DNA from: RGIG2134 sp964461115
GTDB taxonomy: Bacteria > Cyanobacteriota > Vampirovibrionia > Gastranaerophilales > Gastranaerophilaceae
Length of the DNA: 64,000 bases
NCBI GenBank assembly: GCA_964461115.1
Contig: CAYWSX010000004.1
Location: 1 to 64,000, forward strand
Reading direction: 5' to 3'
Shown in pieces: positions 8,432 through 17,201 of this stretch. The notes beneath the pieces were generated by a model. The model saw nothing but the letters and a program-made list of their open reading frames with translations. It had not been told where the DNA came from and ran no database searches. Numbering within the stretch: position 1 is the stretch's first letter; each line of letters starts with the position of its first letter. Made by a program: the position numbers and the translations under genes.

Positions 8432-9030
8432 TATGACGCCCCTCCTACTTTGTAGTTGTTATACATACTCATTACGTTTTTAACGTAGTTTTGAGTTTCA
8501 CGATACGGAGGAATACCATTGTATTTTTTGACCGCGTTCGGACCTGCATTATACGCAGCAAGAGCCATTTGTTCATTACCGCCGAATCTGTCTATCATCG
8601 AACGCAGATATTTTGTGCCGCCTGCGATATTTTGCTCCACATCATAAGCATTCGTAACACCAAGCCCCTGAGCTGTTCCCGGCATAAGCTGCATAAGCCC
8701 CATCGCGCCGCATTTTGAAGTTGCTTTTGGGTTAAAGCCCGACTCTTGTCTAACTAAAGCTTTTACAAAGTCTTTATCCAAGCCGTTTTTGTCAGAATAT
8801 TTAGCAATTAGGTTTTCTATATCTGCTCTTGTTCCGTTAACGGCAGTATTCTGCGGGTAGAAAGATTTATCGGGGGAATTTGTGCTGTCAACATCGTTTA
8901 ATTTCGAATTCAAAATACTTTGAAAATCAACATCAGGCGTTTTGCCCATGTTGTTCATTGATGCAAACTGCTTTTCGATAGCTTGCATGCGTCTCATCGC
9001 TATATCAAGTCCGCTGATTTCGACTGACAT
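8431..9030 (-). CDS. SLT-type lytic transglycosylase at the head of the flagellar cluster
   Basis: A 199-residue protein whose C-terminal half is a lytic transglycosylase domain that cleaves peptidoglycan between MurNAc and GlcNAc. The catalytic glutamate is in VRQESGFNP (E96), followed by GAMGLMQLMPGTA (108-120) and LAAYNAGPNAV. The first 70 residues are a helical, polar region with no signal peptide, so export may go through the flagellar apparatus. It is the first gene of the cluster and overlaps flgF by one base. Because the FlgJ gene of this cluster lacks a hydrolase domain, this enzyme is the likely rod-penetration muramidase, comparable in role to SltF. The start is supported by GGGGAA just upstream. 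Confidence 0.9.
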   Translation of the reverse strand: MSVEISGLDIAMRRMQAIEKQFASMNNMGKTPDVDFQSILNSKLNDVDSTNSPDKSFYPQNTAVNGTRADIENLIAKYSDKNGLDKDFVKALVRQESGFNPKATSKCGAMGLMQLMPGTAQGLGVTNAYDVEQNIAGGTKYLRSMIDRFGGNEQMALAAYNAGPNAVKKYNGIPPYRETQNYVKNVMSMYNNYKVGGAS

Positions 9031-9156
9031 TTAATTCCCCAAGTATTCTGTTTTACTTACCATTTCGCGGAAAAGTTATAATTTCCCACAACTAAAGAGT
9101 ACTACATTAAGAGTATTTTACTCATCATCCATAGGGTCGAAATTTGCACATTCAAT

Positions 9157-9174
9157 ATAGACCATAAGGTCTAT
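9157..9174 (-). terminator. Hairpin after the glycosyltransferase gene
   Basis: A perfect 7-bp inverted repeat (ATAGACC / GGTCTAT, loop ATAA) lies 5 bases beyond the stop of the minus-strand glycosyltransferase. There is no T-run behind it, so it may be a weak terminator or an operator for the flagellar promoter region that follows. The 148-base gap 9031-9178 holds nothing else I can identify beyond a TATAAC-like box near 9078 (minus strand), too weak to call. Confidence 0.4.
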
Positions 9175-9178
9175 GACT

Positions 9179-10207
9179 CTATTTTAAAATTTTGTGCTTT
9201 TTTAGAAAATTTTTGAATTTGTATTTTATATACGACTCGTTTCTAATCTCACAATACAGTGGGTAGAATGATTTTTTTGACAAAAGTGCTTCATTATAAT
9301 AAAGCATGTCAATGTTTAAGAATTCATTTTGAATTTGACGATAATAAGCCTTTTCAAACTTTTTTGGCACTCTTAAAAATGATTTAATAACATTCATCAA
9401 TCTGTACGAAAGGAAATCAGATTTTATTTGTTCATAAAAAGGCTGTTTCTCAAACATTAAATTTAAAATAGTCATTATTTTCAGCATATCTGAGTAATGC
9501 TCTTCGTTATAGTCTTCAGCAATCAAACTTGTGTTAATTCTATAATTATAAAGCTGTCTTTTATCAATCGACAGTTTCGGGTTTTTCATCAACAACTCAT
9601 AGAAGAACAAAATGTCCCCATAGCTCAAATCCTCTTTAAAGGCTATATTATTTTCCTGCAAAAAAGACTTTCGATACATTTTTGCCCAAACCATAGCTGG
9701 CAGCATAAAAAATTTATCCAAAATATCACCGCAAGAAAATACATCGGAAACAAACTCCGGCTTCATCCACGACAACGTAAAATAAGGGTCTTCTTTCAAA
9801 ACTCGACTTTTCATCCTGTCGTCATAAGCCCACACAGACTCAATAACTACATCCGGATTACGTGTAATCATATTTTTAAGCATCACTTCTATCATGTTTA
9901 CTTCGATAAAATCACTCGAATTAACAAAAGTAACATACAAACCGCTTGCATGCTCCAAGCCGGTATTGCGCGCAGCGCTCATCCCTTTGTGCTCTTGGTT
10001 TACTACTATCACACGAGAATCTTTTTGGACATATTCTTCCAAAATCTCTGCACTTTTGTCATCAGAACCGTCATTTATACAAATTATTTCCAAATACGGA
10101 AAAGACTGCGTAACAATACTTTCAAGGCAAGCTTCAAGATATTTCTCTGCATTATAAACAGGAACAATTACAGATACTTTCAAATTATTTTCGGCTGAAA
10201 CATTCAT
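9179..10207 (-). CDS. Family 2 glycosyltransferase with altered DxD motif
   Basis: A 342-residue GT-A fold glycosyltransferase. The N-terminal nucleotide-binding part is clear: KVSVIVPVYNAEKYLEACL at residues 10-28, INDGSDDKSAEIL around 45-57 and GMSAARNTGLEHASG near 75-89. Where family members have F-L-D-S-D-D, this protein has FVNSSDF (about 94-100), so both metal-binding aspartates of DxD are replaced by Asn and Ser. The C-terminal about 200 residues are basic and aromatic, as in capsule or LPS transferases. There is no membrane segment. It may still be active with another acid, or be a non-catalytic member. It sits alone between the flagellar cluster and a tRNA gene; a role in surface or flagellar glycosylation is only a guess. 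Confidence 0.85.
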   Translation of the reverse strand: MNVSAENNLKVSVIVPVYNAEKYLEACLESIVTQSFPYLEIICINDGSDDKSAEILEEYVQKDSRVIVVNQEHKGMSAARNTGLEHASGLYVTFVNSSDFIEVNMIEVMLKNMITRNPDVVIESVWAYDDRMKSRVLKEDPYFTLSWMKPEFVSDVFSCGDILDKFFMLPAMVWAKMYRKSFLQENNIAFKEDLSYGDILFFYELLMKNPKLSIDKRQLYNYRINTSLIAEDYNEEHYSDMLKIMTILNLMFEKQPFYEQIKSDFLSYRLMNVIKSFLRVPKKFEKAYYRQIQNEFLNIDMLYYNEALLSKKSFYPLYCEIRNESYIKYKFKNFLKKHKILK

Positions 10208-10305
10208 AGACCGTCATTCACCCTTTTATATTTTTACCGGCATTCAATATTCTGTATTTTAACTGAAAATTCCGCTAATTACATACTGCAACGTCAGTAT
10301 AAAAA

Positions 10306-10379
10306 TATGCCCGATGGGATTCGAACCCACGACCAACAGTTTCGGAAACTGCTACTCTATCCACCTGAGCTACGGGCAT
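10306..10379 (-). tRNA. tRNA-Arg(CCG)
   Basis: On the minus strand the sequence folds as a complete cloverleaf. The 7-bp acceptor is ATGCCCG with CGGGCAT, followed by T8-A9, a GCTC D-stem, an anticodon arm with loop TTCCGAA (anticodon CCG, arginine), and the T-arm GTGGG-TTCGAAT-CCCAT. The discriminator base is A and no CCA is encoded. Tandem repeats that contain its 5' acceptor lie directly upstream of it. Confidence 0.95.
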
Positions 10380-10557
10380 ATATATTCTTTTTTCATTTGT
10401 AGAAGGTGGATAGAGTTCTGTATCTGACTGCGCAAACTCCGTTCGCTTTGCCACCTGCCTACGGGCATATGTATTCTTTTTTCATTTGTAGAAGGTGGAT
10501 AGAGTTCTGTATCTGACTGCGCAAACTCCGTTCGCTTTGCCACCTGCCTACGGGCAT
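10380..10557. repeat. Two tandem 89-bp repeats derived from the tRNA 5' end
   Basis: Two copies (10380-10468 and 10469-10557) differ at one position only. Each ends in CGGGCAT, the acceptor strand of the neighbouring tRNA-Arg, with the same 89-base period counted from the tRNA itself (10373, 10462, 10551). Within each copy, GTAG-AAGGTGGATAGAG near one end and CCACCTGCCTAC near the other are inverted versions of the tRNA 5' end and D-arm, so a copy can fold into a long hairpin (10399-10462 and 10488-10551) with an inner GCAAA/TTTGC stem. The region 10208-10305 and 10558-10643 shows nothing else recognisable. Confidence 0.85.
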
Positions 10558-10643
10558 ATGTATTCTTTTATTTATTATATCAGCAACAAAACACTACAAT
10601 CAACACTGTTTTTTTACCTTCAATTTCATGCTATACATGTATT

Positions 10644-11489
10644 ATGAAAAAGATTATTCCAATGTTGTGTATCGTCAGTTTACTCTCTGCGCCTGTTTTT
10701 TGCGCAGAAGAAATTAACATGGGCAAAGTTGAGAAAACACAGGTCAAACTAAATAAACCAATTCAAAAAGAAACAAAATCCCTTGCTGTGGACAATGAAG
10801 AGGTAATAAAAGCACTTTTGACCCAGCAGCAGAAAAAAGATGTTGAAGATATTGAAATGCTTTGGACTGCAGCAGTTGAAAACAACAACGTAATCAAGTT
10901 TGCACTGAAAAAACTTGCAATACCCGAAGAACAGCGTCGTGTTCATTCCTCACTTATGACAAAAACCCTTTCCGCAATTGTTAGCGGAGCGTGTTACCTG
11001 CCGTCATTTACAGGTCAAAATTCAATGATTCAATCCGCGTCTTTTGCCTCGGCAAGGCTTGCAAATACGCTTATTCACAAAAAATCAACCCCAAAAGAAG
11101 TTCCAATGACCGACACTGAAATCATTGAACTCGCGGGGGTCGTAGAATCGCTCCAAGACAGCATTATAAGCGCATATTACGACTACAAAATGTCTTTAAA
11201 CCAGCTCAAAGAATCACGCGGAATGCTTGTTTTGTACAATCAAAATTTCTCAAAAGCCCTGCAATCAGGCGACGAACTCGAAATCCTGATTTCTTCAAAT
11301 CTGTATGACAACGTTCAGCTTGAAGAATTCGAGCTGAAAGAAAAAGTAAAAAAATACGAACTTGAACTGGTAAGACTCTCGGGAGATAAAGCCGTCAAAA
11401 AGTTGAATTTGTATCAATACAACATGAATCAGGAACTCGTAAATCAGAACTTAATAAATGCAGGAAACAGCAAAAAGGAGGCAAAATAA
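10644..11489 (+). CDS. Exported helical protein, first of a paralogous pair
   Basis: A 281-residue protein with a Sec signal peptide (KKIIPMLCIVSLLSAPVFCA, cleavage probably after residue 20). The mature part is a polar, helix-rich protein with long charged stretches in the last 90 residues (EEFELKEKVKKYELELVRL) that look like coiled coil, as in TolC-type outer-membrane proteins, though I cannot confirm that fold. It shares a core with the next gene (IEMLWTAAVENN here, VKTLWVGAATRS there, followed by a similar hydrophobic region), so the two arose by duplication. The stop overlaps the next ATG by one base. There is no clear ribosome site, and a TATACA box lies 7 bases before the ATG, so translation may be leaderless. 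Function unknown. Confidence 0.85.
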   Translation: MKKIIPMLCIVSLLSAPVFCAEEINMGKVEKTQVKLNKPIQKETKSLAVDNEEVIKALLTQQQKKDVEDIEMLWTAAVENNNVIKFALKKLAIPEEQRRVHSSLMTKTLSAIVSGACYLPSFTGQNSMIQSASFASARLANTLIHKKSTPKEVPMTDTEIIELAGVVESLQDSIISAYYDYKMSLNQLKESRGMLVLYNQNFSKALQSGDELEILISSNLYDNVQLEEFELKEKVKKYELELVRLSGDKAVKKLNLYQYNMNQELVNQNLINAGNSKKEAK

Positions 11490-12376
11490 TGGAAAAGAAA
11501 CTCATAATTTCAACTGCCTTATCACTGCTTTTCTGCATGCCCGTAAAAGCAATCACACCTTATGAAATAAGGCAGCCAAAACCGCCGCTTCAAAGACTCG
11601 GTGTAACATACGAACCTGAAAATCAATTTGAAGTGATAAGAAAAGATGATGTCCAAAAAAATACCGCAAAATTAATCCAAGACAAAACAGATTACTCTAA
11701 ATATACATACGCCGATTTAAGTTTGAACAAGCTTGCAGCCGAAATGACACAAGATTTAGATATGGACAAAGCTGATATAACTGAAGACGTCAAAACACTC
11801 TGGGTAGGCGCCGCAACCAGAAGCGAAACCATCAGCTATGCTATGTATAAATTATCAAATCCTGACAGTGAAAAACCAAATGAAAATCTTGTCAAAAAAA
11901 TTATCCGCCCTATTGCTAACCTCACATCTGTCGCAGGGATAGGCGTTCCTGACCCTATTTTGGCAACATCTGCAATGATTAGCGGAAACCTTTTAAATGC
12001 AATTTCATCCGACAACAACGAAGTAAACTACAAATACTCAAAAGTCACAGACGCAGACATGGTTATTCTTGTTCGTAAAATAGACGATTTACAGCGAAAC
12101 CTTACTGACAAGTACTGTGATTACATGTCCGCAAGAAAAGTACTAAAAATGGCCGTTGATATTACGACAAAGCGTAAAGACAGAGCAGACAGAATGGTAA
12201 ATCGTAAAAAAGAAGAAGTTCTCATTGCAGACGCATATTACAGAGAGGCTCTGAACTATGAAAACAAAAAGCGTGCAGAATATTTAGCCAAACGCTCGGC
12301 GCTTGAACAAATCGTAGGCAATGAAACACTTCGCCAATTCGAAGACAACCTTAAATCTAAAGAAAACAGCATTTAA
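11489..12376 (+). CDS. Exported helical protein, second of a paralogous pair
   Basis: A 295-residue protein with a signal peptide (KKLIISTALSLLFCMPVKA). The start ATG overlaps the previous stop (TAATG) behind an AAAGGAGG ribosome site inside the upstream gene, so the pair is translationally coupled. The core LWVGAATRSETISYAMYKL matches LWTAAVENNNVIKFALKKL of the partner. A small hydrophobic stretch (VAGIGVPDPILATSAMISG) follows, and then a strongly charged helical tail (TTKRKDRADRMVNRKKEE) suited to coiled coil. The pair may form a periplasmic or outer-membrane complex. No enzyme motif is visible. The gene ends one base from the convergent membrane-protein gene. Confidence 0.85.
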   Translation: MEKKLIISTALSLLFCMPVKAITPYEIRQPKPPLQRLGVTYEPENQFEVIRKDDVQKNTAKLIQDKTDYSKYTYADLSLNKLAAEMTQDLDMDKADITEDVKTLWVGAATRSETISYAMYKLSNPDSEKPNENLVKKIIRPIANLTSVAGIGVPDPILATSAMISGNLLNAISSDNNEVNYKYSKVTDADMVILVRKIDDLQRNLTDKYCDYMSARKVLKMAVDITTKRKDRADRMVNRKKEEVLIADAYYREALNYENKKRAEYLAKRSALEQIVGNETLRQFEDNLKSKENSI

Positions 12377-12377
12377 A

Positions 12378-14477
12378 CTAAGCTTTTATAAAATCGCTAA
12401 AAGCCTTGGACTCAGAAGTTTTTGAACGTCCTCCAGAAATCACCTCAGCAGCCTGAGGCTTAGTCTCTTGCATTTTTACTTCATTTGCAGTCGAAACTGA
12501 ATTTTTAGCATCCTTTTTGGCTTGCATTCTTTTCTTAGTGAACGATTCATTCAATCTTGGAATCAACCACCCCAAAAGCACAGGAACAACAACAAACAAT
12601 GTTGCAAAATTGAACGACGAATTCAATACCTTAGCTTTTCTCAAGAAACTGTTTGTTTTCGTATCTTTGAATATAGCATAAAGCTTATCAAGAGTATCTG
12701 ACGGTTTCCCGTCTTTAATAATATCTTTTAATGCCTCCACTATGTCGAGGTTTGAGGCATTATCATAACTTTTACTTTTTGCTACCGATTCATATAACTG
12801 TTTCAACAGACTTTCTGCTTCTTTATTAGAAGCAAACATTTTTTTGATATCACCGCCTGAATTATCTACAAATTCGGCAAATCCTGCAATACCGCCGTTG
12901 TATTTTTCTAAGTTGGTATATTTTGCAACAAGCTCTGCACTGGATAAAACATTTACGCCTTTATGCGGACGAATATAGTTGAACATTTTCTTTAACACAG
13001 AAGTATCGTCCTTTGGTAGATTTGCAAGCCCAAATCCCGTAAATTTTGTACAAATTCCCGCAAATATATGCTGTACTGCCTTTGCGGCAAAAATAATGGT
13101 AGCAATGGTGGTTGTATCTCTGAAAAGAACTTCTTTTCTTTCATTTTCTTCTCTTGCCTGAACAAATCGAGGAATTACCACACCGATTGAACAGGCGGAA
13201 ATCAACCCCATAAGAGAAACATTGTAACCATCAAATTCAAATGCTTTGGCAAATTTTGCCAAAAGTCCATTTTTTTCGGAGATAACTTTTCCGATAGCCT
13301 CTGTGGCTCCGCAGAAAGCAACTTGTTTTGGCTGCTCTTGAGACTTCTCATTATGTTGAATATTAGTCTCTTTTACATTACCGGCATTGTCTGAAGAAAC
13401 CGTAACAGCAGCATTTCTTGGCGTTTTTTGTTGTTTTTCAGCCGAAATTTCATCATCTTCCAAGCCCTTTAAGCCCGGATTTTTATCACTTAATTGATAA
13501 AGTTTTGGAATTATCGAACAAAATGCAATAATACCGCCAACCATAGAGAAATTAGTCAATACCCTTGAACCTATTCTCATATTTGTAAACTTGCTGATAA
13601 ATTCTTTCATATTGCCTAAATTAGAGTCGGATTTTTCTGCCTTTTTTGTCAATGTGCCAACGGCATCTTCAACAAAGTTGCGAAGATCATGCGCCACTTT
13701 TTCGAAACTTCTGTTTGCATGATAATTTCCGCTCTTGATATTTGCTTCAAGAAAGCTGGAAGAAGCATCCACTGCATGCTGTTTCCGTATATCCGCATAA
13801 CGCTCAACAAGAGCAGCCATTTTATCCTCGGCTGTACCTTCTACTTTTTTGCCTCTGAATTTATCAATGAAAGATTTTGTCTTTTTGTTTTTACGAAGAT
13901 TCTCGACTTCCATCAGCTCATTGGCAAAGTACTCGGCCTCTTGCCTGATACCACCCACAGCCTTGTCTTCATACGCATTTTTTAAGACATTTTCGAACAT
14001 ATCAGCGTAGAAAGCTCTTTTAACTTTTTCCAAATCCTTTAAGTCAGCAACCCCTTTAGATTCGGCTAATTTAGAATATTCTGCACCTAAGACACGTATC
14101 ATATCAACAGGAACATCATTAGATTTCCCAAAATGTTTTTTAATTCCCCACAACATTAACATAGGAATAGCAAACATTGTAGGTCCTGAGAGGAATTCTC
14201 TTATACCGACTTCTGCTGCTTCCTGATAATTATATTCACCTGTAACCTCGCTGTTTCTGAAGAAACCTGTTGCAGTTCGCGGAATATTTAGTCCGAAAAA
14301 GTCCTGAACAAGAAAAGACGCAACCAAACCACCACGGTCTATCGCATCCATGGTCGTAATTATACCGTTTCCGACCATACCCGCGCCAAAGCTCGGATTT
14401 GTTGTATTTCTTACGTTATTTGGCTGCTGTTCGGCTGATATAATATTTTGTTGTACGTTCTTGTTACTGACTTTCAT
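12378..14477 (-). CDS. Large multi-pass membrane protein with N-terminal NPSFGA motif
   Basis: A protein of about 699 residues from the ATG at 14477 (a GTG at 14486 is also possible; neither has a strong ribosome site). The first 40 residues are polar and contain NPSFGAGM near residue 27, a motif that recurs in other proteins of this window. Several membrane segments are visible: around LSGPTMFAIPMLMLWGI, NFSMVGGIIAFCSIIP, VSLMGLISACSIGVVIP, TTTIATIIFAAKAVQHIF, and near the C-terminus FNFATLFVVVPVLLGWLIP. Long charged helical segments separate them (KNKKTKSFIDKFRGKK). The C-terminal tail is polar. I recognise no family. It is convergent with the exported pair. The smaller membrane protein at 24022-25071 has the same general architecture. 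Confidence 0.85.
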   Translation of the reverse strand: MKVSNKNVQQNIISAEQQPNNVRNTTNPSFGAGMVGNGIITTMDAIDRGGLVASFLVQDFFGLNIPRTATGFFRNSEVTGEYNYQEAAEVGIREFLSGPTMFAIPMLMLWGIKKHFGKSNDVPVDMIRVLGAEYSKLAESKGVADLKDLEKVKRAFYADMFENVLKNAYEDKAVGGIRQEAEYFANELMEVENLRKNKKTKSFIDKFRGKKVEGTAEDKMAALVERYADIRKQHAVDASSSFLEANIKSGNYHANRSFEKVAHDLRNFVEDAVGTLTKKAEKSDSNLGNMKEFISKFTNMRIGSRVLTNFSMVGGIIAFCSIIPKLYQLSDKNPGLKGLEDDEISAEKQQKTPRNAAVTVSSDNAGNVKETNIQHNEKSQEQPKQVAFCGATEAIGKVISEKNGLLAKFAKAFEFDGYNVSLMGLISACSIGVVIPRFVQAREENERKEVLFRDTTTIATIIFAAKAVQHIFAGICTKFTGFGLANLPKDDTSVLKKMFNYIRPHKGVNVLSSAELVAKYTNLEKYNGGIAGFAEFVDNSGGDIKKMFASNKEAESLLKQLYESVAKSKSYDNASNLDIVEALKDIIKDGKPSDTLDKLYAIFKDTKTNSFLRKAKVLNSSFNFATLFVVVPVLLGWLIPRLNESFTKKRMQAKKDAKNSVSTANEVKMQETKPQAAEVISGGRSKTSESKAFSDFIKA

Positions 14478-14821
14478 TGTTACCACAACTAACTATATAT
14501 TTATAAATTCACCTGCAAGCAAAAAGTTGCGTGCATTTCAGGCATTTTTAATAAAATTTTACAAACTAATTTCGGCTGAAATTTGTATCGGGCGTGTAAT
14601 ACAAATTATATTCCTTTTTGAGAATCCTTACAACAGCGCCGGTTAAGTATTTCATAAATGTTTACAATAATAATTGTATTTTGAACACATATAATTAATC
14701 AAACTATATAAACTATTAAAATCCACCTTTTTAGCTTAATTTGTCGAATTAAAGGAATACAAATTGAATTTAAAATACCCATACAAGTTAAGTTTATCAT
14801 GTATAAAAAGTGCGGGTGAAA

Positions 14822-15601
14822 ATGAGAGGAATTCTTTTATTATTGTTAATATTTACAGGCACTCAGGCACTTTGCGCACCTTTTACAGGCAGCGTTGAAA
14901 AACAGGGCGCCGAAATTCTGCAAAATCGTGTTGTGGACTCAAAAAACGGACAACCTATTTCTGCCGCAAAAATAAATATACCGAGCAAACAATACTCGAC
15001 TCAAACAGGAGCCGACGGCAGCTTCCAGCTTCAAGCCGATATAAACTCTCCTACGATTATGAGTGTTCAAAAAGAAGGATACAAGCCATTTTCCTTAACC
15101 ATGGACAGACTTGCAGTTGCAAAACCGATTGTCATAGGTATTGAACGTTCAAATCCTGCAGATATAGTGATTGAGCAAAATTTGCTCCACTTGGGGGACA
15201 ATAATTTTTCCGAAACTTCTGCAAATGCAGGAGATTTCAAGTCTAATTCAAAAGGGCCTTTTTATACTAAAAATTTCAAGATTAGTATGCCGAAAGGTAA
15301 CACTAATGCTTATCTTGTAATAGGCTCCGTAATCGGTATAGATACAAAGATGGCACGGGATTTAGGACAGTCGAAGGTTACAACGGCTTATGCTTCTCCG
15401 CCCGAAATTTTCTTTAACAACAACAAAATTGCAGAACTAAAAATCAACGGCGATCATCAAGAAATTCCTCTTCCAAAAAACTTAATCCGCTCGGGACAAA
15501 TGAACGAAATCACAATAAAAACGGGCAGAAACCTTTTTCAAAATAATTATGTAGACTATGATGACATCGAACTTATGAATTTGTCTGTGGAAACATACTA
15601 A
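14822..15601 (+). CDS. Secreted protein with carboxypeptidase-regulatory-like domain
   Basis: Starting at the ATG at 14822 the protein has 259 residues and an obvious signal peptide (GILLLLLIFTGTQALCA). An in-frame GTG at 14810 would add four residues. After the signal comes a beta-sandwich of the carboxypeptidase-regulatory-like type: NRVVDSKNGQPISAAKINIP, then TGADGSFQLQ and VQKEGYKPFSL (about residues 42-100). This fold occurs in secreted and surface proteins. The remaining 150 residues are a second beta-rich domain with no recognised family. The 334 bases upstream (14487-14821) are AT-rich and presumably hold divergent promoters for this gene and the membrane protein, but no convincing box pair stands out. 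It ends at a strong hairpin. Confidence 0.8.
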   Translation: MRGILLLLLIFTGTQALCAPFTGSVEKQGAEILQNRVVDSKNGQPISAAKINIPSKQYSTQTGADGSFQLQADINSPTIMSVQKEGYKPFSLTMDRLAVAKPIVIGIERSNPADIVIEQNLLHLGDNNFSETSANAGDFKSNSKGPFYTKNFKISMPKGNTNAYLVIGSVIGIDTKMARDLGQSKVTTAYASPPEIFFNNNKIAELKINGDHQEIPLPKNLIRSGQMNEITIKTGRNLFQNNYVDYDDIELMNLSVETY

Positions 15602-15604
15602 AAA

Positions 15605-15634
15605 ACGCGGGTGATTAACCACCCGCGTTTTAAA
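15605..15634. terminator. Bidirectional Rho-independent terminator
   Basis: A perfect 9-bp stem (ACGCGGGTG / CACCCGCGT, loop ATTAAC) lies 4 bases past the stop of the plus-strand secreted-protein gene and 24 bases past the minus-strand pgi stop. A and T runs flank both sides, so it can serve both convergent genes. Confidence 0.85.
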
Positions 15635-15657
15635 TATTAGATATTGGCTATATTGAC

Positions 15658-17046
15658 TTATTTTACAGCCATTTTTTCTTTTAGAGCGTTAGCGGAATCT
15701 TCGTACCCGGCGCGTCCCATAAGAGCATATGTATAGTTTTTAGCCTGTTCTACGCCCGGCTGGTTGAATGTGTTGATATCATATAATTCACCAGCGATAG
15801 CAGTCTGAACTTCAAGCATATAAAGCAATTGACCGACAGAGTATCCGCTAACACTAGGAAGAGTGATAGTCACGTTAGGTCTCTCAAAGTCTGTCAAAGC
15901 AACTTTTGTAGAGTCAGCTTCGGCATTCAATAGTTCGTTAACCGTTTTTCCGCCCAAATATCCGATACCTGTGTATTCAAAGATTTTCGGAATTTCAAGA
16001 GTATGGTCAAAATGACCTACGCGAATAAAATTAATAACTTTATCGTTTGGACCTTCGTTGTAAAGCTGGATTTGAGAGTGCTGGTCTGTTGCCCCCAGAG
16101 CTTTAATAGGCGTAGGGCCGATATTTACTTTTTCACCTTTGTTGTTAACTTCTTTACCCAAAGATTCTGCCCAAAGCTGAACATACCAGTCAGAAACGTA
16201 TCTCAGACGGCTTGAGTAAGGCATCATAACAGAAAGATTTTTGCCTTTTTTTGTATCCATAAGATAGTGAATCAGAGCATTTTGAGCCGCAATATTTTGG
16301 TTGATATCTGTGTTTTTCAATGCCAAATCCATGTCTTTAACACCTTGAATAATGTCATCAATATCAATTCCGACAAGTGCAAACGGTAGCAAACCTACTG
16401 CCGAGAATACAGAGAATCTTCCGCCTACATCATCAGGAACTACAAATGTTTTGTAGCCTTCTTCGCCTGCGATTTGTCTTAAAACGCCTGTTACTTTGTC
16501 TGTAGTCGCTACGATATTTTGTCTGTAATTGTCGCCAAGTTCTTTTTCAAGTCTTTCTTTGACAATCATAAGCTGAGACATTGTTTCCGCAGTTGAACCT
16601 GATTTTGTGATTACGTTAACTAAAGTTTTTGACAAATCAATGCTGTCCAAAAGACCGTTGATGTAGTCAGGGTCAATGTTGTCCAGATAGAAAATTCTCG
16701 GAGCGCTATTTCTTTGTTCAGGAGTAAGCATATTCCAGAAAGGCTTCAAGAGCGCTTCACAAACAGCAATACCACCCAAAGCAGAACCGCCGATACCCAA
16801 GACGAGAATATTATCGAATTTGCCTTTAACCATAGCGGCGTATTCTTTAACATACCATACAGTCTCTTCGTTATACCCTAAATTCATCCACTGGAGCCAC
16901 TGTCCGGGCTTATCTTTACGGGAATTCAAATCTGCAATAATTTTTTTAATTTGTTCGCTGTAAGAAGCGAATTCAGATTTTACGTCCAAACCATGCTCGC
17001 TGCCGATTGCATCGCAAGTAACGTTTCTGTAATCTAGTTGTATCAT
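15658..17046 (-). CDS. pgi: Glucose-6-phosphate isomerase
   Basis: The enzyme interconverts glucose-6-phosphate and fructose-6-phosphate in glycolysis and gluconeogenesis, in the cytosol. The start is placed at the ATG at 17046 (MIQLDYRN), because AGAGAGGA lies just before it; an ATG 21 bases upstream has none. That gives 462 residues, close to the compact bacterial form. Signature parts are VLGIGGSALGGIAV around residue 85, TKSGSTAETMSQL (sugar-phosphate SIS domain), GGRFSVFSAVGLLPFAL, WAESLGKE, and TDQHSQIQLYNEGPNDK. It is a single transcription unit, convergent with the secreted-protein gene. Confidence 0.95.
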   Translation of the reverse strand: MIQLDYRNVTCDAIGSEHGLDVKSEFASYSEQIKKIIADLNSRKDKPGQWLQWMNLGYNEETVWYVKEYAAMVKGKFDNILVLGIGGSALGGIAVCEALLKPFWNMLTPEQRNSAPRIFYLDNIDPDYINGLLDSIDLSKTLVNVITKSGSTAETMSQLMIVKERLEKELGDNYRQNIVATTDKVTGVLRQIAGEEGYKTFVVPDDVGGRFSVFSAVGLLPFALVGIDIDDIIQGVKDMDLALKNTDINQNIAAQNALIHYLMDTKKGKNLSVMMPYSSRLRYVSDWYVQLWAESLGKEVNNKGEKVNIGPTPIKALGATDQHSQIQLYNEGPNDKVINFIRVGHFDHTLEIPKIFEYTGIGYLGGKTVNELLNAEADSTKVALTDFERPNVTITLPSVSGYSVGQLLYMLEVQTAIAGELYDINTFNQPGVEQAKNYTYALMGRAGYEDSANALKEKMAVK

Positions 17047-17201
17047 TTCGGTCCTCTCTAAATACATATGTAAACAATCCTTATCTTAATTTTATCTGCT
17101 AAAGGGTAAATTAACAGGTTTTATTTTTTTAATATATAAACTTGAAACACTTTGTTACAAATATAATTTAATATTTTTTCTGCGCGCTATACGCCTCCAT
17201 C

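Noticed and set aside
9497..10198. Long plus-strand open frame opposite the glycosyltransferase
   Set aside because: It is a shadow: the minus strand carries clear GT2 motifs, whereas this frame has low-complexity, histidine- and isoleucine-rich sequence with no ribosome site.
10380..10557. CRISPR-like array
   Set aside because: Only two copies, no spacers, period equal to the unit length, and clear tRNA origin; no cas genes are in the window.
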